Positions 26,868 through 36,728 of a stretch of 64,000 bases of DNA are shown here, in pieces; position 1 is the stretch's first letter; every line of letters begins with the position of its first letter. Made by a program: the position numbers and the translations under genes. This stretch comes from Gluconobacter vitians (GTDB taxonomy: Bacteria; Pseudomonadota; Alphaproteobacteria; Acetobacterales; Acetobacteraceae): positions 1 through 64,000 of the forward strand of contig NZ_JABCQG010000004.1 in assembly GCF_015244565.1 (NCBI RefSeq), written 5' to 3'. The notes below the pieces were generated by a model. That model saw only the letters and a list, made by a program, of their open reading frames with translations, was not told where the DNA came from and did not search any database.

Positions 26868-28310
26868 TTATGCGTTGAGATAGATGGTCTTGGTCTGGAC
26901 ATAGGCTTCCATACCGTGCTGTCCGTCCTCGCCGCCCAGGCCACTTTCCTTGTAGCCGTGGTGGAAGCCCTGCGGCGCCTCACCACCCGGACGGTTCACA
27001 TAGACCTCACCGAATTCCAGATCGCGGGTCATACGCAGGATCCGGCTCAGATCATTGGTGAAGAGATAGGCCGACAGGCCGTAGCGGCAGTCATTGGCCC
27101 AGGCGATCGCCTGATCGAAATCCTTCACACGGATCAGCGACATGACCGGACCGAACACCTCGTTATGAACGATGTCCATGTCCTGCGTGACATCCGTCAG
27201 CAGCGTCGGGGCATAGAAATAGCCCTTGTCATACACGCCGCCCGTCAGACGCTTGCCACCAATGGCAAGACGTGCGCCCTGACGGACAGCATGCTCAACC
27301 ATTTCATGCACCTTGTTGAGCTCATCCTCGCTCACCTTCGGGCCCATATCCGTGGACGGATCCGTCGGCAGGCCGACCTTCAGAGCCTCGATCTTCTCGC
27401 GGACCTTCTGGACGAACTTGTCGTAAACGGCCTCGTGGATATAGGTGCGCTCGTTGCAGGTGCAGACCTGACCGGCATTGTTGAAGCGCGCCGTGACTGC
27501 GGCATCGGCTGCACGGTCGATATCGGCATCTTCCATGACCATGAACGGTGCCTTGCCGCCCAGTTCAAGCCGGACTTCCTTCAGCGTCTCGGACGCAGCG
27601 GCCATGATCTTCTTACCGGCCGGGGTCGAGCCCGTCATCGTGATGAGCTTGATGTCCTTATGCGCGACCAGCGGCACACCGACATCCTTGCCATCACCCG
27701 TCACGACATTGATGACGCCATGCGGAATCTTGGCTTCCTCGACCAGCTTCGCCAAATGCAAGCAGGCCAGCGGCGTCAGTTCATGCGGCTTGACGACAAT
27801 CGTATTACCCGCGGCCACAGCCGGGCCGATTTTGCGGGCACACAGGGCCAGCGGGAAGTTCCAGGCCGTGATCGCGCCAATAACGCCCAGCGGCACACGG
27901 TCGATCAGGATCTTTTCTTCCGGAGAGCTGCCGGGGATGATCTCACCCTGAAGCCGCAGCACGTTCTCGGCTGAGAAACGCAGCAGACCAATCGCAAAAT
28001 CCACCTCGATCCGGGCTTCCTTCAGCGGCTTACCCATTTCGGACGTTATAATGGCGGCCAGCTTTTCCTTGTCGCGCTTCACTAGATCCTTGAGCGCGTG
28101 GATGTAATCGGCACGCTCGGTTGCCGTACGGCGGCTCCAGCCAATGAAAGCCGATTTTGCAGCGGAAACAGCCGCATCCACATCAGCCTGACCGCCCTTG
28201 GCGACTTCGGCGACGACGGCTTTGGTGGCCGGGTTTTCAACCTTGATCCACTCTCCGCCCTTCGGTGCGACCCAGCTTCCATTGATGAAGAGATTGTTTT
28301 TCTCAGTCAT
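26868..28310 (-). CDS. NAD(P)-dependent aldehyde dehydrogenase, AldA-like
   Basis: This encodes 480 residues, close to E. coli AldA in length and in several segments: NPATKAVV, ITAWNFPLALCARKIGPAV, MTGSTPAGKKIMAAA, ELGGKAPFMVMEDAD and the catalytic Cys in NNAGQVCTCNERTY. The C-terminal GGEDGQHGMEAYVQTKTIYL also matches. AldA-type enzymes oxidise lactaldehyde and glycolaldehyde; the exact substrate here is not fixed by sequence. I chose the ATG at 28310, which has AGGAA upstream; the longer frame from 28367 is non-conserved. It lies directly downstream of a LysR-type gene on the same strand, with a 139-base gap that holds its promoter. Confidence 0.88.
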   Translation of the reverse strand: MTEKNNLFINGSWVAPKGGEWIKVENPATKAVVAEVAKGGQADVDAAVSAAKSAFIGWSRRTATERADYIHALKDLVKRDKEKLAAIITSEMGKPLKEARIEVDFAIGLLRFSAENVLRLQGEIIPGSSPEEKILIDRVPLGVIGAITAWNFPLALCARKIGPAVAAGNTIVVKPHELTPLACLHLAKLVEEAKIPHGVINVVTGDGKDVGVPLVAHKDIKLITMTGSTPAGKKIMAAASETLKEVRLELGGKAPFMVMEDADIDRAADAAVTARFNNAGQVCTCNERTYIHEAVYDKFVQKVREKIEALKVGLPTDPSTDMGPKVSEDELNKVHEMVEHAVRQGARLAIGGKRLTGGVYDKGYFYAPTLLTDVTQDMDIVHNEVFGPVMSLIRVKDFDQAIAWANDCRYGLSAYLFTNDLSRILRMTRDLEFGEVYVNRPGGEAPQGFHHGYKESGLGGEDGQHGMEAYVQTKTIYLNA

Positions 28311-28449
28311 GAAGGTTCCTGCATTTTCTGTGTGGCGACCATGCGCTCCGTGATGAAACAGACGCATCAGCCAACCAGCAGTTCATTCGATGACCGTAAG
28401 GTGCAGGTATTCTTCCATAATAAAAAGTGATGATTCGTAAGCTCAGGAC

Positions 28450-29322
28450 TCACTTTTTGTGAGTGTCCGGATGTGTTGGCGCATGGTCCAGAAATCTCCG
28501 CCCCAGATCATTCATTCCCGGCTCACGCCAGATGAAATAGACCTCGCTGCCCTTCAGATCTTCCGGGTACGCAAACACGATCCCTTCACGGCGCCGTCTT
28601 TTCACCTGCGAGAGGATACTGTGCGGAACGCAGGAAATGCCCAGTCCCGCCTGAACGCAGGCAAGGATGACGTCATAGGATTCGACCGTGTGGATAATCG
28701 CATTCGAGACGCCATGCCGCTCAAGCCAGGTCTCGAAATAGCGCCGGTAAAAGCAGTCGGTGTTGAACAGGAAAACGTGCTGCCCGTCCCGCGCGCCCTT
28801 CTGTCCTTCCGGCATGGCAAGAGCCAGTTTCTCGCGAAAGGCAAAGCGGCTTTCCATCAGGGGATGAACGATCGGCCCGTCCGTCAGCGCAAGATCAATC
28901 TCCCCATCCGCCAGCATCCGCTCCAGCGTGTAGGTCGGGCGCAGGAACATCTTCAGTTCCACGCCGGGACAGGCCGTCAGAAAATCCGGTACGATCTTCG
29001 GCAGATAGCCTTCAAGCGCCACATCCAGCGCGCCAATATTCAGGATCCCGCGGGGACTGCCCTCGGCGAACAGATCTGTCAGGGACTGCGCCCCGGAGAC
29101 GACCGGCAGAGCCTGCCGGTAAAAGAGCCGCCCCTCCGGCGTGAGGATCAGACGCCCCTTTTCGCGCAGGAACAATTCCTGCCCGACCAGAAGTTCCAGT
29201 TCCTTGAGCCGTGCCGTCACATTGGACGCCACGCAGTTCAGCCGGCGGGAGGCCGCGATGACCGTCCCCTCCTCCACGACGGCACAGAACATTTCAATCT
29301 GGGCAAGACGGAGCGGATTCAT
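28450..29322 (-). CDS. LysR-type transcriptional regulator
   Basis: This encodes 290 residues, the usual LysR length. The N-terminal winged helix-turn-helix is clear (RLAQIEMFCAVVEEGTVIAASRRLNCVASNVTARLKELE, given here by position at residues 5-43), followed by the linker and an effector-binding domain with a GALDVALEGYLPKIVPDFL start and a SYDVILACVQAGLGISCVP stretch. Members of the family usually bind a small molecule and control a neighbouring gene. The adjacent aldehyde dehydrogenase gene is the obvious candidate target. The effector is unknown. Confidence 0.88.
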   Translation of the reverse strand: MNPLRLAQIEMFCAVVEEGTVIAASRRLNCVASNVTARLKELELLVGQELFLREKGRLILTPEGRLFYRQALPVVSGAQSLTDLFAEGSPRGILNIGALDVALEGYLPKIVPDFLTACPGVELKMFLRPTYTLERMLADGEIDLALTDGPIVHPLMESRFAFREKLALAMPEGQKGARDGQHVFLFNTDCFYRRYFETWLERHGVSNAIIHTVESYDVILACVQAGLGISCVPHSILSQVKRRRREGIVFAYPEDLKGSEVYFIWREPGMNDLGRRFLDHAPTHPDTHKK

Positions 29323-29374
29323 GGGGAGTCCTCAGCGGGGAAAAGTCATCCGCCGGAAAAACATATCCCCAGAA

Positions 29375-29902
29375 TCAGGGAACATCTCCGGGGAAGGGCC
29401 TGTGGATTGTTTGGGAAGAACTGGGGACCGTTCTGGCCAGGGCAGCTTTCCTGCGGAGTCGCACGATGAGTGTATCGAGTGCGGATAAAAACCGGCTCCG
29501 ATCGGCTTTCCCAAAGGACGGATTATAGGTCGTGACCGTCCCCGTCTCGCGCAGATCCTGCATCAGATCGCGCATGGCCGAGACCATGCCGACAGAGCGT
29601 TCGTCGATTTCCTCGCCATTAGGGCGCAGGACGGAAGCCTGCTTCGCCAGACAGCGCACAGCGAGCGGAATGTCATTGGTGATGACGATATCCGCAGGCG
29701 TTACCTGTTCCGCAATCCAGTCATCCGCCACGTCCGGCCCTTCCGGCACCACGATGCGCTCGATCAGCGGCGATTGCGGAATGTTCATCCAGCTATTGGC
29801 GACAATGATCGTCTTAAGGCCGTAGCGTGCCCCGACCCGGTAGATCTCATCCTTGACCGGGCACGCATCGGCATCCACCAGAAGCTGGGTGGTCTCGGCC
29901 AT
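29375..29902 (-). CDS. yaiI: UPF0178/DUF188 family protein, YaiI-like
   Basis: This encodes 175 residues. The family signature is present: LLVDADACPVKDEIYRVG near the start, ADIVITNDIPLAVRCL in the middle and ERSVGMVSAMRDLMQDLRETG. The fold is PIN-like, with acidic residues lining a possible metal site; function is not established for the family. It is the last gene of the pentose phosphate operon, three bases after gntK's stop. That link is positional only. A Ser/Pro-rich tail (PSSSQTIHRPF) extends past the core. Confidence 0.85.
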   Translation of the reverse strand: MAETTQLLVDADACPVKDEIYRVGARYGLKTIIVANSWMNIPQSPLIERIVVPEGPDVADDWIAEQVTPADIVITNDIPLAVRCLAKQASVLRPNGEEIDERSVGMVSAMRDLMQDLRETGTVTTYNPSFGKADRSRFLSALDTLIVRLRRKAALARTVPSSSQTIHRPFPGDVP

Positions 29903-29905
29903 GGA

Positions 29906-30448
29906 TCAGTCCTCCGCCTGAAAATGCCGGATCAGCTCCTCCAGCACCACATCGGGGTGCTTCTCGCCCGAAACCCGGATCACCGGCTCGTCGTCGCCAG
30001 GAACTTCAAGTGTCGCAAGCTGGCTGGGCAGCAGGCTCGCCGGCATGAAATGCCCTTCCCGGCGCTGCAACCGGTCCGCAAGTTCCTCGGCCGACGTGTC
30101 GATATGCACGAACTCGATCGGCAGATCGTCACCGCGAAGCTGCTCACGATAGGAGCGCTTGAGCGCGGAACAGGTCAACACCGCTCCATGTCCGGCCTTC
30201 ACCTGTTCGCGCAGCCAGTCATGACAGAGCGCAAGCCAGGGGGCACGATCCGCATCGGTCAGCGGCTGGCCGGTGCTCATTTTCTTGACGTTCGCCGGCG
30301 GATGCAGTGCATCGCCTTCCTGAAAATGCCAGCCGAGCCGCGTGGCCAGCCCGGTTGCAACCGTTGTCTTGCCTGTCCCCGACACGCCCATGACCACGAG
30401 AAAACGTGGTTTCAGTCCCATCTGTGTTTCGTGTTCCGTCATCTTCAT
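29906..30448 (-). CDS. gntK: Gluconokinase
   Basis: This encodes 180 residues. It phosphorylates gluconate to 6-phosphogluconate, feeding the oxidative pentose phosphate branch. The P-loop VMGVSGTGKTTVATGLA lies near the start, followed by GDALHPPANVKKMSTGQPLTD and TCSALKRSYREQLRG, all typical of the GntK (shikimate-kinase-fold) family. The ATG overlaps the rpiA stop. Gluconate is produced in large amounts by periplasmic glucose oxidation in Gluconobacter, so the kinase fits the pathway. A Met eleven residues into the frame is an alternative start. Confidence 0.95.
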   Translation of the reverse strand: MKMTEHETQMGLKPRFLVVMGVSGTGKTTVATGLATRLGWHFQEGDALHPPANVKKMSTGQPLTDADRAPWLALCHDWLREQVKAGHGAVLTCSALKRSYREQLRGDDLPIEFVHIDTSAEELADRLQRREGHFMPASLLPSQLATLEVPGDDEPVIRVSGEKHPDVVLEELIRHFQAED

Positions 30449-31140
30449 GGCTCCCAGTGCTCCACGCCGTCTGGTGTCGCCACCAGAACTTCGGACGCCA
30501 TGTTGAGAAACATGCCGTGTTCCACGACACCCACAATCCGGTCGATTTTCTCGGCCAGCTTCTCAGGCTCCTCGATCGGACCGAAATGGCAGTCCAGAAT
30601 CATGTTGCCGGTATCGGTCACAAACAGCGATCCGGCCCGGTCCGTCCTCGGCTTCACGCCACGTGCTCCACAGGCTGCCAGACGTTCTGCCGTGCATTCC
30701 CAGCCGAAGGAAATGACTTCCACCGGCACCGGCGCCCGTTCACCCAGCAGATCCACGGGCTTGGTGCCGTCCACGATCACCACGAACCGCTTGGCCGCCT
30801 GCGCCACGATCTTCTCGCGTAGCAATGCCCCGCCCAGCCCCTTGATGAGGTTGAGCGAACCGCGCTGGACCTCGTCCGCACCATCAATGGCAATATCAAT
30901 CCGGCGATGCGCCCCGAAATCGGTCAGCGGAATCCCGGCCTTGAGCGCCTTGTCCTCGCTGTCATCGGAGGTGGGGATGCCGAAGATCTCCAGACCCTCC
31001 TTAACACGCTCGCCCAGACGCTCAATCATGTAAGCCGCTGTGCTACCCGTGCCGAGACCCACGACCATGCCGCTCTTGACCATGTCCGCAGCTTCACGCG
31101 CTGCCGTGCGCTTGTGAACGTTCATATCCGTTCCGCTCAT
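30445..31140 (-). CDS. rpiA: Ribose-5-phosphate isomerase A
   Basis: This encodes 231 residues. It interconverts ribose-5-phosphate and ribulose-5-phosphate. Family motifs are present: VVGLGTGSTAAYMIERL (phosphate-binding), FGIPTSDDSE, DIAIDGADEVQ (catalytic Asp/Glu) and LIKGLGGALLREKIVA. Overlaps of four bases with pgl and with gntK show tight translational coupling. The protein is about the family length. No odd features. Confidence 0.96.
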   Translation of the reverse strand: MSGTDMNVHKRTAAREAADMVKSGMVVGLGTGSTAAYMIERLGERVKEGLEIFGIPTSDDSEDKALKAGIPLTDFGAHRRIDIAIDGADEVQRGSLNLIKGLGGALLREKIVAQAAKRFVVIVDGTKPVDLLGERAPVPVEVISFGWECTAERLAACGARGVKPRTDRAGSLFVTDTGNMILDCHFGPIEEPEKLAEKIDRIVGVVEHGMFLNMASEVLVATPDGVEHWEP

Positions 31141-31877
31141 GCGCCCTCTCCCACCGCAGCGCGGTCTGCAAGAATGACGATCCGTCCTTCGCTCGTCACC
31201 CGCGCAGACGGGATGGAACTGTCGCCCTCGACCAGACGCTCCAGCATCTCGACCTTGGAGGCTCCCGTCACGAGGAACACGACTAACGCGCTGGACTGGA
31301 TGGCGGGATAGGTCAGCGTGATACGTTCATAAGGTGCTGTGGACGGTGCAGCCGTTCCGACCCAGGCCGTCCGCTCCTTCAGAACCGGCTGCCCCGGAAA
31401 CAGCGAGGCCGTGTGACCATCGGTGCCCAGCCCAAGCATAACCAGATCAAACAGCGGGCGCTCCGGATCGAGCGTCGTTGCGCCATAAGCCATCTGAAGG
31501 GTCTTTTCGTAGGCCTTCGCGTCCTCTTCCGCCGTACCACCAGTCGGTATGGCGTGGACATTCTGCGCCGGCACCGGAACGCGGGACAGCAGTACGGACT
31601 GACCGACCGTGTGGTTGCTGTCAGCATGACCTTCCGGCACGTGTCGCTCGTCGCCGTAGAAAATCTCGACACGCTCCCACGGGATCAGCTTTGCGCGGGA
31701 CGGCGTGGCCAGGATCTCGAACAGACGCTTGGGCGTGGAACCGCCGGACAGGGCGACCCGGAACGGGCCATCCGTCTTGGCCTGGATCCCTTCGACGAGA
31801 AGATCGGCCATCCGCAGGGCAACGGCTTCTGAATCAGGGAGGGTTTCCAGCGTGGCGGCACGGATGTCGGTGGTCAT
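31137..31877 (-). CDS. pgl: 6-phosphogluconolactonase
   Basis: This encodes 246 residues of the DevB/NagB-like 6-phosphogluconolactonase type. It hydrolyses 6-phosphogluconolactone to 6-phosphogluconate. Motifs are FRVALSGGSTPKRLFEIL, ERVEIFYGDERHVPEGHADSN and DLVMLGLGTDGHTASLFPG. It overlaps the HAD gene upstream and rpiA downstream by four bases each. The gene for the preceding enzyme (glucose-6-phosphate dehydrogenase) is not in the window. Confidence 0.95.
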   Translation of the reverse strand: MTTDIRAATLETLPDSEAVALRMADLLVEGIQAKTDGPFRVALSGGSTPKRLFEILATPSRAKLIPWERVEIFYGDERHVPEGHADSNHTVGQSVLLSRVPVPAQNVHAIPTGGTAEEDAKAYEKTLQMAYGATTLDPERPLFDLVMLGLGTDGHTASLFPGQPVLKERTAWVGTAAPSTAPYERITLTYPAIQSSALVVFLVTGASKVEMLERLVEGDSSIPSARVTSEGRIVILADRAAVGEGA

Positions 31878-32734
31878 GGATTGGGAACTCTCGGCAGGAT
31901 GTAGCGCTCGACGGCCTTGGCCCAGCCATCGCGCTCGTTGGTGTCTGTGAGAACCTGCGCGGCGGCTTTCACATCGTCTTCGGCCTGTCCCATCGCAATG
32001 CCCAGTCCCGCGACCGAAAACATCGGCAGGTCGTTATGGGCATCGCCAAGACAGGCAACCTCATGTGGCGCAATGCCATGGGCAAGCGCCAGTTCGCGAA
32101 TAGCCTCGCCCTTGTTGGCCAGGGCCGGTGTCACGTCGAGAAGAATATCGGAAGAGCGCCGCACGCTCGCATCGCCCTGAAGCATGGCACCAAGCTCGGT
32201 CTCGACGTCCTGAAGCAGGCTGGTATCGCTGCTCACGCCCATCACCTTGCCGATCCCTTCGAACTCCTTGCGAAGATCGGGAACCTGATGCGGCGTCAGG
32301 CCGGTAATGCCCTGTTCGTGCTGCACGAAGGGCGTATAGGCGTCCTTCACCATCCAGTAGGACTGGCGCAGGAACCAGGTCTCGATCCCGTGCAGGTGCA
32401 GCATGTCATGCACGATCGACAGCACATCCGGGGACAGAACACGGCTGACGGAGGTGGTGCCGTCGGGTTTGAAAATGATGCCACCATTGAAGCCGGCATT
32501 CTGCCCGGTCAGGCCGAGCTGCCCGATATAGGGAATCATGGCAGCGGGTGGCCGTGCGCTGGCCAGGCAAAGGGGAATCCCGCGCTCCTGAAGCACTTTG
32601 ACCATGGCCACCGTCGAAGGTGCGATGGTCTTGTCTGGCGTCAGGAGAGTTCCATCCATGTCGGACACGACCATCTTGATGGTCTGTGGCAGTGGCGGGA
32701 GAGCCGCATGGATGGCGTCGAGGTCAACGGACAT
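31874..32734 (-). CDS. Cof-type HAD-IIB sugar phosphatase
   Basis: This encodes 286 residues. HAD motif I, VVSDMDGTLLTPDKTI, begins near residue 25, and the later motifs are in LASARPP and CLGDAHNDLPMFSVAG. The Cof/YbiV-type cap is intact. Members dephosphorylate sugar phosphates or nucleotides, and in this operon a pentose or hexose phosphate is a reasonable guess. I chose the ATG at 32734 with AGGGGC just upstream; the longer frame from 32902 runs across the terminator hairpin in the gnd-HAD gap. It overlaps pgl by ATGA. Confidence 0.85.
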   Translation of the reverse strand: MSVDLDAIHAALPPLPQTIKMVVSDMDGTLLTPDKTIAPSTVAMVKVLQERGIPLCLASARPPAAMIPYIGQLGLTGQNAGFNGGIIFKPDGTTSVSRVLSPDVLSIVHDMLHLHGIETWFLRQSYWMVKDAYTPFVQHEQGITGLTPHQVPDLRKEFEGIGKVMGVSSDTSLLQDVETELGAMLQGDASVRRSSDILLDVTPALANKGEAIRELALAHGIAPHEVACLGDAHNDLPMFSVAGLGIAMGQAEDDVKAAAQVLTDTNERDGWAKAVERYILPRVPNP

Positions 32735-32746
32735 AGGAGCCCCTGT

Positions 32747-32775
32747 AAAAACCCCCGTCAGAGTCTTTGCGGGGG
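32747..32775 (-). terminator. Minus-strand hairpin between gnd and the HAD gene
   Basis: On the minus strand CCCCCG pairs with CGGGGG, followed by TTTTT (A-run at 32747-32751). It stands immediately upstream of the HAD ribosome binding site, so it could reduce read-through from tkt-tal/pgi-gnd into the downstream genes. Confidence 0.75.
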
Positions 32776-32840
32776 CTGGCTGGTCATCAATGGCAAAACC
32801 ATACCCTGCCAGCCAGTCATTGCCCATGAGGGGCGCAGGC

Positions 32841-33839
32841 TTATTTCTTCTCGACGTGTCCGCCGAAACCGAAACGCTGTGCCGAGAGAATTTTCTCGGC
32901 AAAATTATTACCCGACCGCGAACGGAAGCGTGTGAACAGCGCAGCCGTCATGACCGGGGCCGGCACGTCTTCCTCGATAGCGGCTTCGATCGTCCAGCGA
33001 CCTTCACCGGAATCCGCGACTTCACCGGAGAACTCGTTGAGCGTCTCCGAACGGGTCAGGGCCTCGGCCGTCAGGTCGAGCAGCCAGGACGACACGACAC
33101 TGCCGCGACGCCAGACTTCCGCAATGTCGCCCATGTTGAGCTCGAACCGGTCCTTTTCCGCAAGGATCGGAGAGTTCTTGCTCTTCATGATGTCGAAGCC
33201 TTCGGCGAAGGCCTGCATCATACCGTATTCGATGCCGTTATGGACCATCTTCACAAAATGGCCCGAACCGGCGGGACCACAATGCAGATAGCCCTGCTCG
33301 GCCCGCGGATCATGGCCCGCCTCATCACGGCCAGGCGTACGCGTCACATCCCCGATGCCCGGCGCCAGCGCGCTGAGGATCGGATCGATGTATTCGGCGG
33401 TCTCTTTCGTGCCGCCGAACATCATGCAGTAGCCGCGTTCCAGACCCCAGACACCGCCTGAAGTCCCGACATCGACATAGGAAATACCCTTTTCAGCCAG
33501 TTCGGCCGAACGGCGGACATCGTCCTTGTAGTAGGTGTTGCCGCCATCGATGATGATGTCGCCACGACCCAGAAGGCCACCGAGCTGCTGGACGCAGTCC
33601 TCGGTGATGGCGCCGGCCGGCAGCATGACCCACACCACACGGTGCTCGTCGCCTTCAAGGAGCTTCGCCATGTCGGCCAGCGTGTCGGCAGGCGTTGCAC
33701 GCCCGGCTTCACACCGTCCGACGACCGAGGTGGTCACTTCCGGCGTGCGGTCATGCACGACGACATCATGTCCATGCCGGGTCAGACGGACGGCAATATT
33801 GCCGCCCATCCGTCCCAGTCCGATGATTCCGATCCGCAT
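32841..33839 (-). CDS. gnd: 6-phosphogluconate dehydrogenase, decarboxylating (short type)
   Basis: This encodes 332 residues, the short GND type rather than the 470-residue form. It oxidises and decarboxylates 6-phosphogluconate to ribulose-5-phosphate. The Rossmann motif [16 protein letters not shown] opens the protein, with [29 protein letters not shown] (substrate binding) and [21 protein letters not shown] (catalytic Lys) in order. It starts three bases after the tal-pgi stop. With tkt and tal-pgi it forms the first transcription block of the pathway. Confidence 0.96.
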   Translation of the reverse strand: MRIGIIGLGRMGGNIAVRLTRHGHDVVVHDRTPEVTTSVVGRCEAGRATPADTLADMAKLLEGDEHRVVWVMLPAGAITEDCVQQLGGLLGRGDIIIDGGNTYYKDDVRRSAELAEKGISYVDVGTSGGVWGLERGYCMMFGGTKETAEYIDPILSALAPGIGDVTRTPGRDEAGHDPRAEQGYLHCGPAGSGHFVKMVHNGIEYGMMQAFAEGFDIMKSKNSPILAEKDRFELNMGDIAEVWRRGSVVSSWLLDLTAEALTRSETLNEFSGEVADSGEGRWTIEAAIEEDVPAPVMTAALFTRFRSRSGNNFAEKILSAQRFGFGGHVEKK

Positions 33840-33842
33840 GAC

Positions 33843-36716
33843 TTATGCTCCTGCCAGTGCTTTGTGGATCGCCGTTTCCAGAGCCTTCAGCCCGTCCTCC
33901 AGCGGTCCATCGATATGAACGCGGAGGGCACGACGACCACGGGCCGCGAGCACCTCGAAATCGCCTCGCGCCTGTGCCGCTTTCACGACACTGAAGCTGA
34001 AGCCATGGCCCGGAACCGGCACATCTGCCGCATCCGTCGCCGTGACCTGCAGGAACACGCCACTATCGGGTCCGCCCTTGTAGGCCTGGCCCGTCGAGTG
34101 CAGGAACCGGGGTCCGAATTCGGCAGCTGTCGCCACCTTCAGCGCGTCCCGAAGCTCCATGCGAACGGACTGTGCCCAGTCCCGTGTCTGCTGGTCGCGC
34201 CTGATATAGGCGAGCAACCCGACATAGTCACCAGCCTTCACGCGATCGAACAGCGCCTTGAGGATGGAAACCGCATCGCTCTTGTTTGCAAAGGCTTCCG
34301 TGTTCTTTTCATCCGCATAGAAGGACAGCGGACCGTCCTTGGCGAATGGTGTTTCCGGCGGCAGCGAACCTGTTTCAGCATAAGCCGAGGTCAGCTTGCG
34401 CGTTTCGAGCTTGCTGAATTCCACATCCGGCTGATCGAACGGGTCGATCCCCAGAACGGCGCCTGCCACAGCTGTGGCAAACTCGAACAGGAAGAAGGCC
34501 TGCCCGATCTGGGCCTTGTCGGCCAGACGGATGGTGACCACCGGCGCACCGGCGGCACGCAGGGCGCCAAGGCGGCTGTCGGGCACATCATCACCCAGCA
34601 GCAGGTCCACGAAGACACGGTCAGTGCCATACATCTCCGGCGTGCCGAGTTCTTCCTCATCAATGGGGATGAGGCCCAGACCTTTTTTGCCCGTGCTCTC
34701 GGCGATCAGCTGTTCCAGCCAAGCCCCAAGTGAGGCAATGCCTTCGGACGCCAGGATCGTGACCTTGTCACGATTAAAGCAGTGCGCGGCATGTCCCAGG
34801 ATCAGACCCAGAACCGCACCCGGATTGGCGGAAGGCGGTGCGCTTCCGTCACAGGACTCCACCATCAGGCGCGTGACCGTCAGCAGCTTGCGGACATCGA
34901 TGCCGCTCGCAGCTGCCGGGACCAGACCGAAGTTGGACAGAACCGAATAGCGGCCGCCGATTTTCGGATCGCCGTAGAAAATGCGCCAGAAGCCGTTTTC
35001 CTCGGCGACCTTCTGCATGTGCGAGCCCGGATCGGTGATGGCGATGAAGCTGTCACCCGGCTTCTTGCCCAGAGCCTGCCCCGCGACCTGCCAGAAATGG
35101 GCGAACAGGATGTTCGGCTCCAGCGTGCCGCCGGACTTGCTGGCCACGATGAACAGCGTGTTCTTCGGATCAATGGCTTTTTCGAATGCCGTAACCTGCT
35201 GCGGGTCCGTGCTGTCGAGCACATGCAGCTTCGGCCAGCCTTCGCGCTTTCCGAACGTCTCAGCCAGCACCTCGGGACCAAGACTCGAACCACCCATGCC
35301 CAGAAGCAGGATGTCCTTGAAGCCGCGACTGCGGACATCGCGGGCCAGAACTTCCAGCTCCTCGATATGCCACAGACGATCCTGCACGACCGTCAGCCAG
35401 TTCAGCCACCCGGCTTCCGGACCGTTCGTCCAGACGGACGGGTCCTTCTTCCAGATGCGACGCAGACCGCCACTATGGCTCCAGTCCTTTTCGGCCGCTG
35501 CGACGTCATCGCGCAGATCGGGCGGAAGGTCGGCGCTGACCCGCAGGAGACGATCACCCAGCACGGCCTCGCGCTTGGTGGCAACGGCCGTCAGCAGCGT
35601 ATCGAACGAAACGCTGAATGCCGCACAACCATCCTTGACCAGCTTGGCCGTGATCCCGTCCAGACCCAGTCCAAGACGCTCGGCTTCAGCCATCACATGC
35701 CGCGCCTGATCGACGTTCTCCGTCAGGCTTGCACGGGACTTGCCGTGATCGCGATAGGCGTCGAACGTTGCTGGCGGAATGGTGTTGACCGTCTCGGGAC
35801 CGATCAGCTCCTCGACATACAGGACGTCGGAATAGGCCTTGTCCTTGGTGCCGGTGCTGGCCCACAGCAGGCGCTGCGGATTGGCGTTCTTCTCGGCCAA
35901 TGCCTTCCAGCGCGGGCTGTTGCGGATTTCCAGATAGTACTGATACGCCATCTTCGCATTGGCGATCGCAACCTTGCCGCGAATGGCCTTCAGGGCTTCG
36001 GCTTCCGGATCACCCGCTGCAACGCGACGGTCAATTTCCGCGTCGATCTTGCCGTCGATACGGCTGACAAAGAACGAGGCCACGCTGGAGATGCGCGAGA
36101 CGTCCTCGCCACGGGCCACACGGGCTTCAAGGCCGGAAATATAGGCTTCCAGAACCGCCTTGTAGGCCTCAAGCGAGAACAGCAGCGTCACGTTGACATT
36201 GATGCCGTCCGCAATGGCCTCGCGGATGGCACCCGTGCCTTCTGCCGTGCCCGGGATCTTGATCATCAGGTTCTGGCGCCCGACCGCTTTCCACAGACGG
36301 CGCGCTTCGGTGATGGTGCCGTGAGCGTCGAAAGCCAGATAGGGCGAGACTTCAAGGCTGACATAGCCGTCCATCCCCTTGGTCTTTTCGAACACCGGAT
36401 CGAGCACCGCGCAGGCTGCACGGATGTCGTCAATCGCCAGATGTTCGTACAGTTCGCCCGGAGAGAGCCCCTCACCTTCGAGCAGCTTGCGGATCTGCGG
36501 ATCGTATTCCGTGCCGTGACCGATGGCCTTTTCGAAGATGGCCGGGTTGGACGTCACGCCACGCAGGCCGTCCTCGTCCACCAGCTTACGGAGGCTGCCA
36601 TTCTCCGTGAAGCTGCGCTGGATGAAGTCCAGCCAGGGAGACTGCCCGTATTTCTCAAGGTCGCGCAGCACGCTGCCGACTTCGTTCAGACCGGTATTGG
36701 AGATTGTGTCTGCCAC
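33843..36716 (-). CDS. tal-pgi: Bifunctional transaldolase / glucose-6-phosphate isomerase
   Basis: This 957-residue two-domain enzyme joins transaldolase (about residues 1-370) to phosphoglucose isomerase (about 400-957). The transaldolase part has GVTSNPAIFEKAIG and the Schiff-base Lys region NLMIKIPGTAEG. The isomerase part has DILLLGMGGSSLGPEVLAETFG, FIVASKSGGTLEPNILF and the C-terminal FEFATAVAGAVLGIDPFDQPDVE. Both active-site regions look intact. The fusion is known in Gluconobacter and some other bacteria and cyanobacteria. It couples sedoheptulose/erythrose recycling to glucose-6-phosphate formation. Confidence 0.96.
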   Translation of the reverse strand: MADTISNTGLNEVGSVLRDLEKYGQSPWLDFIQRSFTENGSLRKLVDEDGLRGVTSNPAIFEKAIGHGTEYDPQIRKLLEGEGLSPGELYEHLAIDDIRAACAVLDPVFEKTKGMDGYVSLEVSPYLAFDAHGTITEARRLWKAVGRQNLMIKIPGTAEGTGAIREAIADGINVNVTLLFSLEAYKAVLEAYISGLEARVARGEDVSRISSVASFFVSRIDGKIDAEIDRRVAAGDPEAEALKAIRGKVAIANAKMAYQYYLEIRNSPRWKALAEKNANPQRLLWASTGTKDKAYSDVLYVEELIGPETVNTIPPATFDAYRDHGKSRASLTENVDQARHVMAEAERLGLGLDGITAKLVKDGCAAFSVSFDTLLTAVATKREAVLGDRLLRVSADLPPDLRDDVAAAEKDWSHSGGLRRIWKKDPSVWTNGPEAGWLNWLTVVQDRLWHIEELEVLARDVRSRGFKDILLLGMGGSSLGPEVLAETFGKREGWPKLHVLDSTDPQQVTAFEKAIDPKNTLFIVASKSGGTLEPNILFAHFWQVAGQALGKKPGDSFIAITDPGSHMQKVAEENGFWRIFYGDPKIGGRYSVLSNFGLVPAAASGIDVRKLLTVTRLMVESCDGSAPPSANPGAVLGLILGHAAHCFNRDKVTILASEGIASLGAWLEQLIAESTGKKGLGLIPIDEEELGTPEMYGTDRVFVDLLLGDDVPDSRLGALRAAGAPVVTIRLADKAQIGQAFFLFEFATAVAGAVLGIDPFDQPDVEFSKLETRKLTSAYAETGSLPPETPFAKDGPLSFYADEKNTEAFANKSDAVSILKALFDRVKAGDYVGLLAYIRRDQQTRDWAQSVRMELRDALKVATAAEFGPRFLHSTGQAYKGGPDSGVFLQVTATDAADVPVPGHGFSFSVVKAAQARGDFEVLAARGRRALRVHIDGPLEDGLKALETAIHKALAGA

Positions 36717-36728
36717 AGGATCTCTCCC

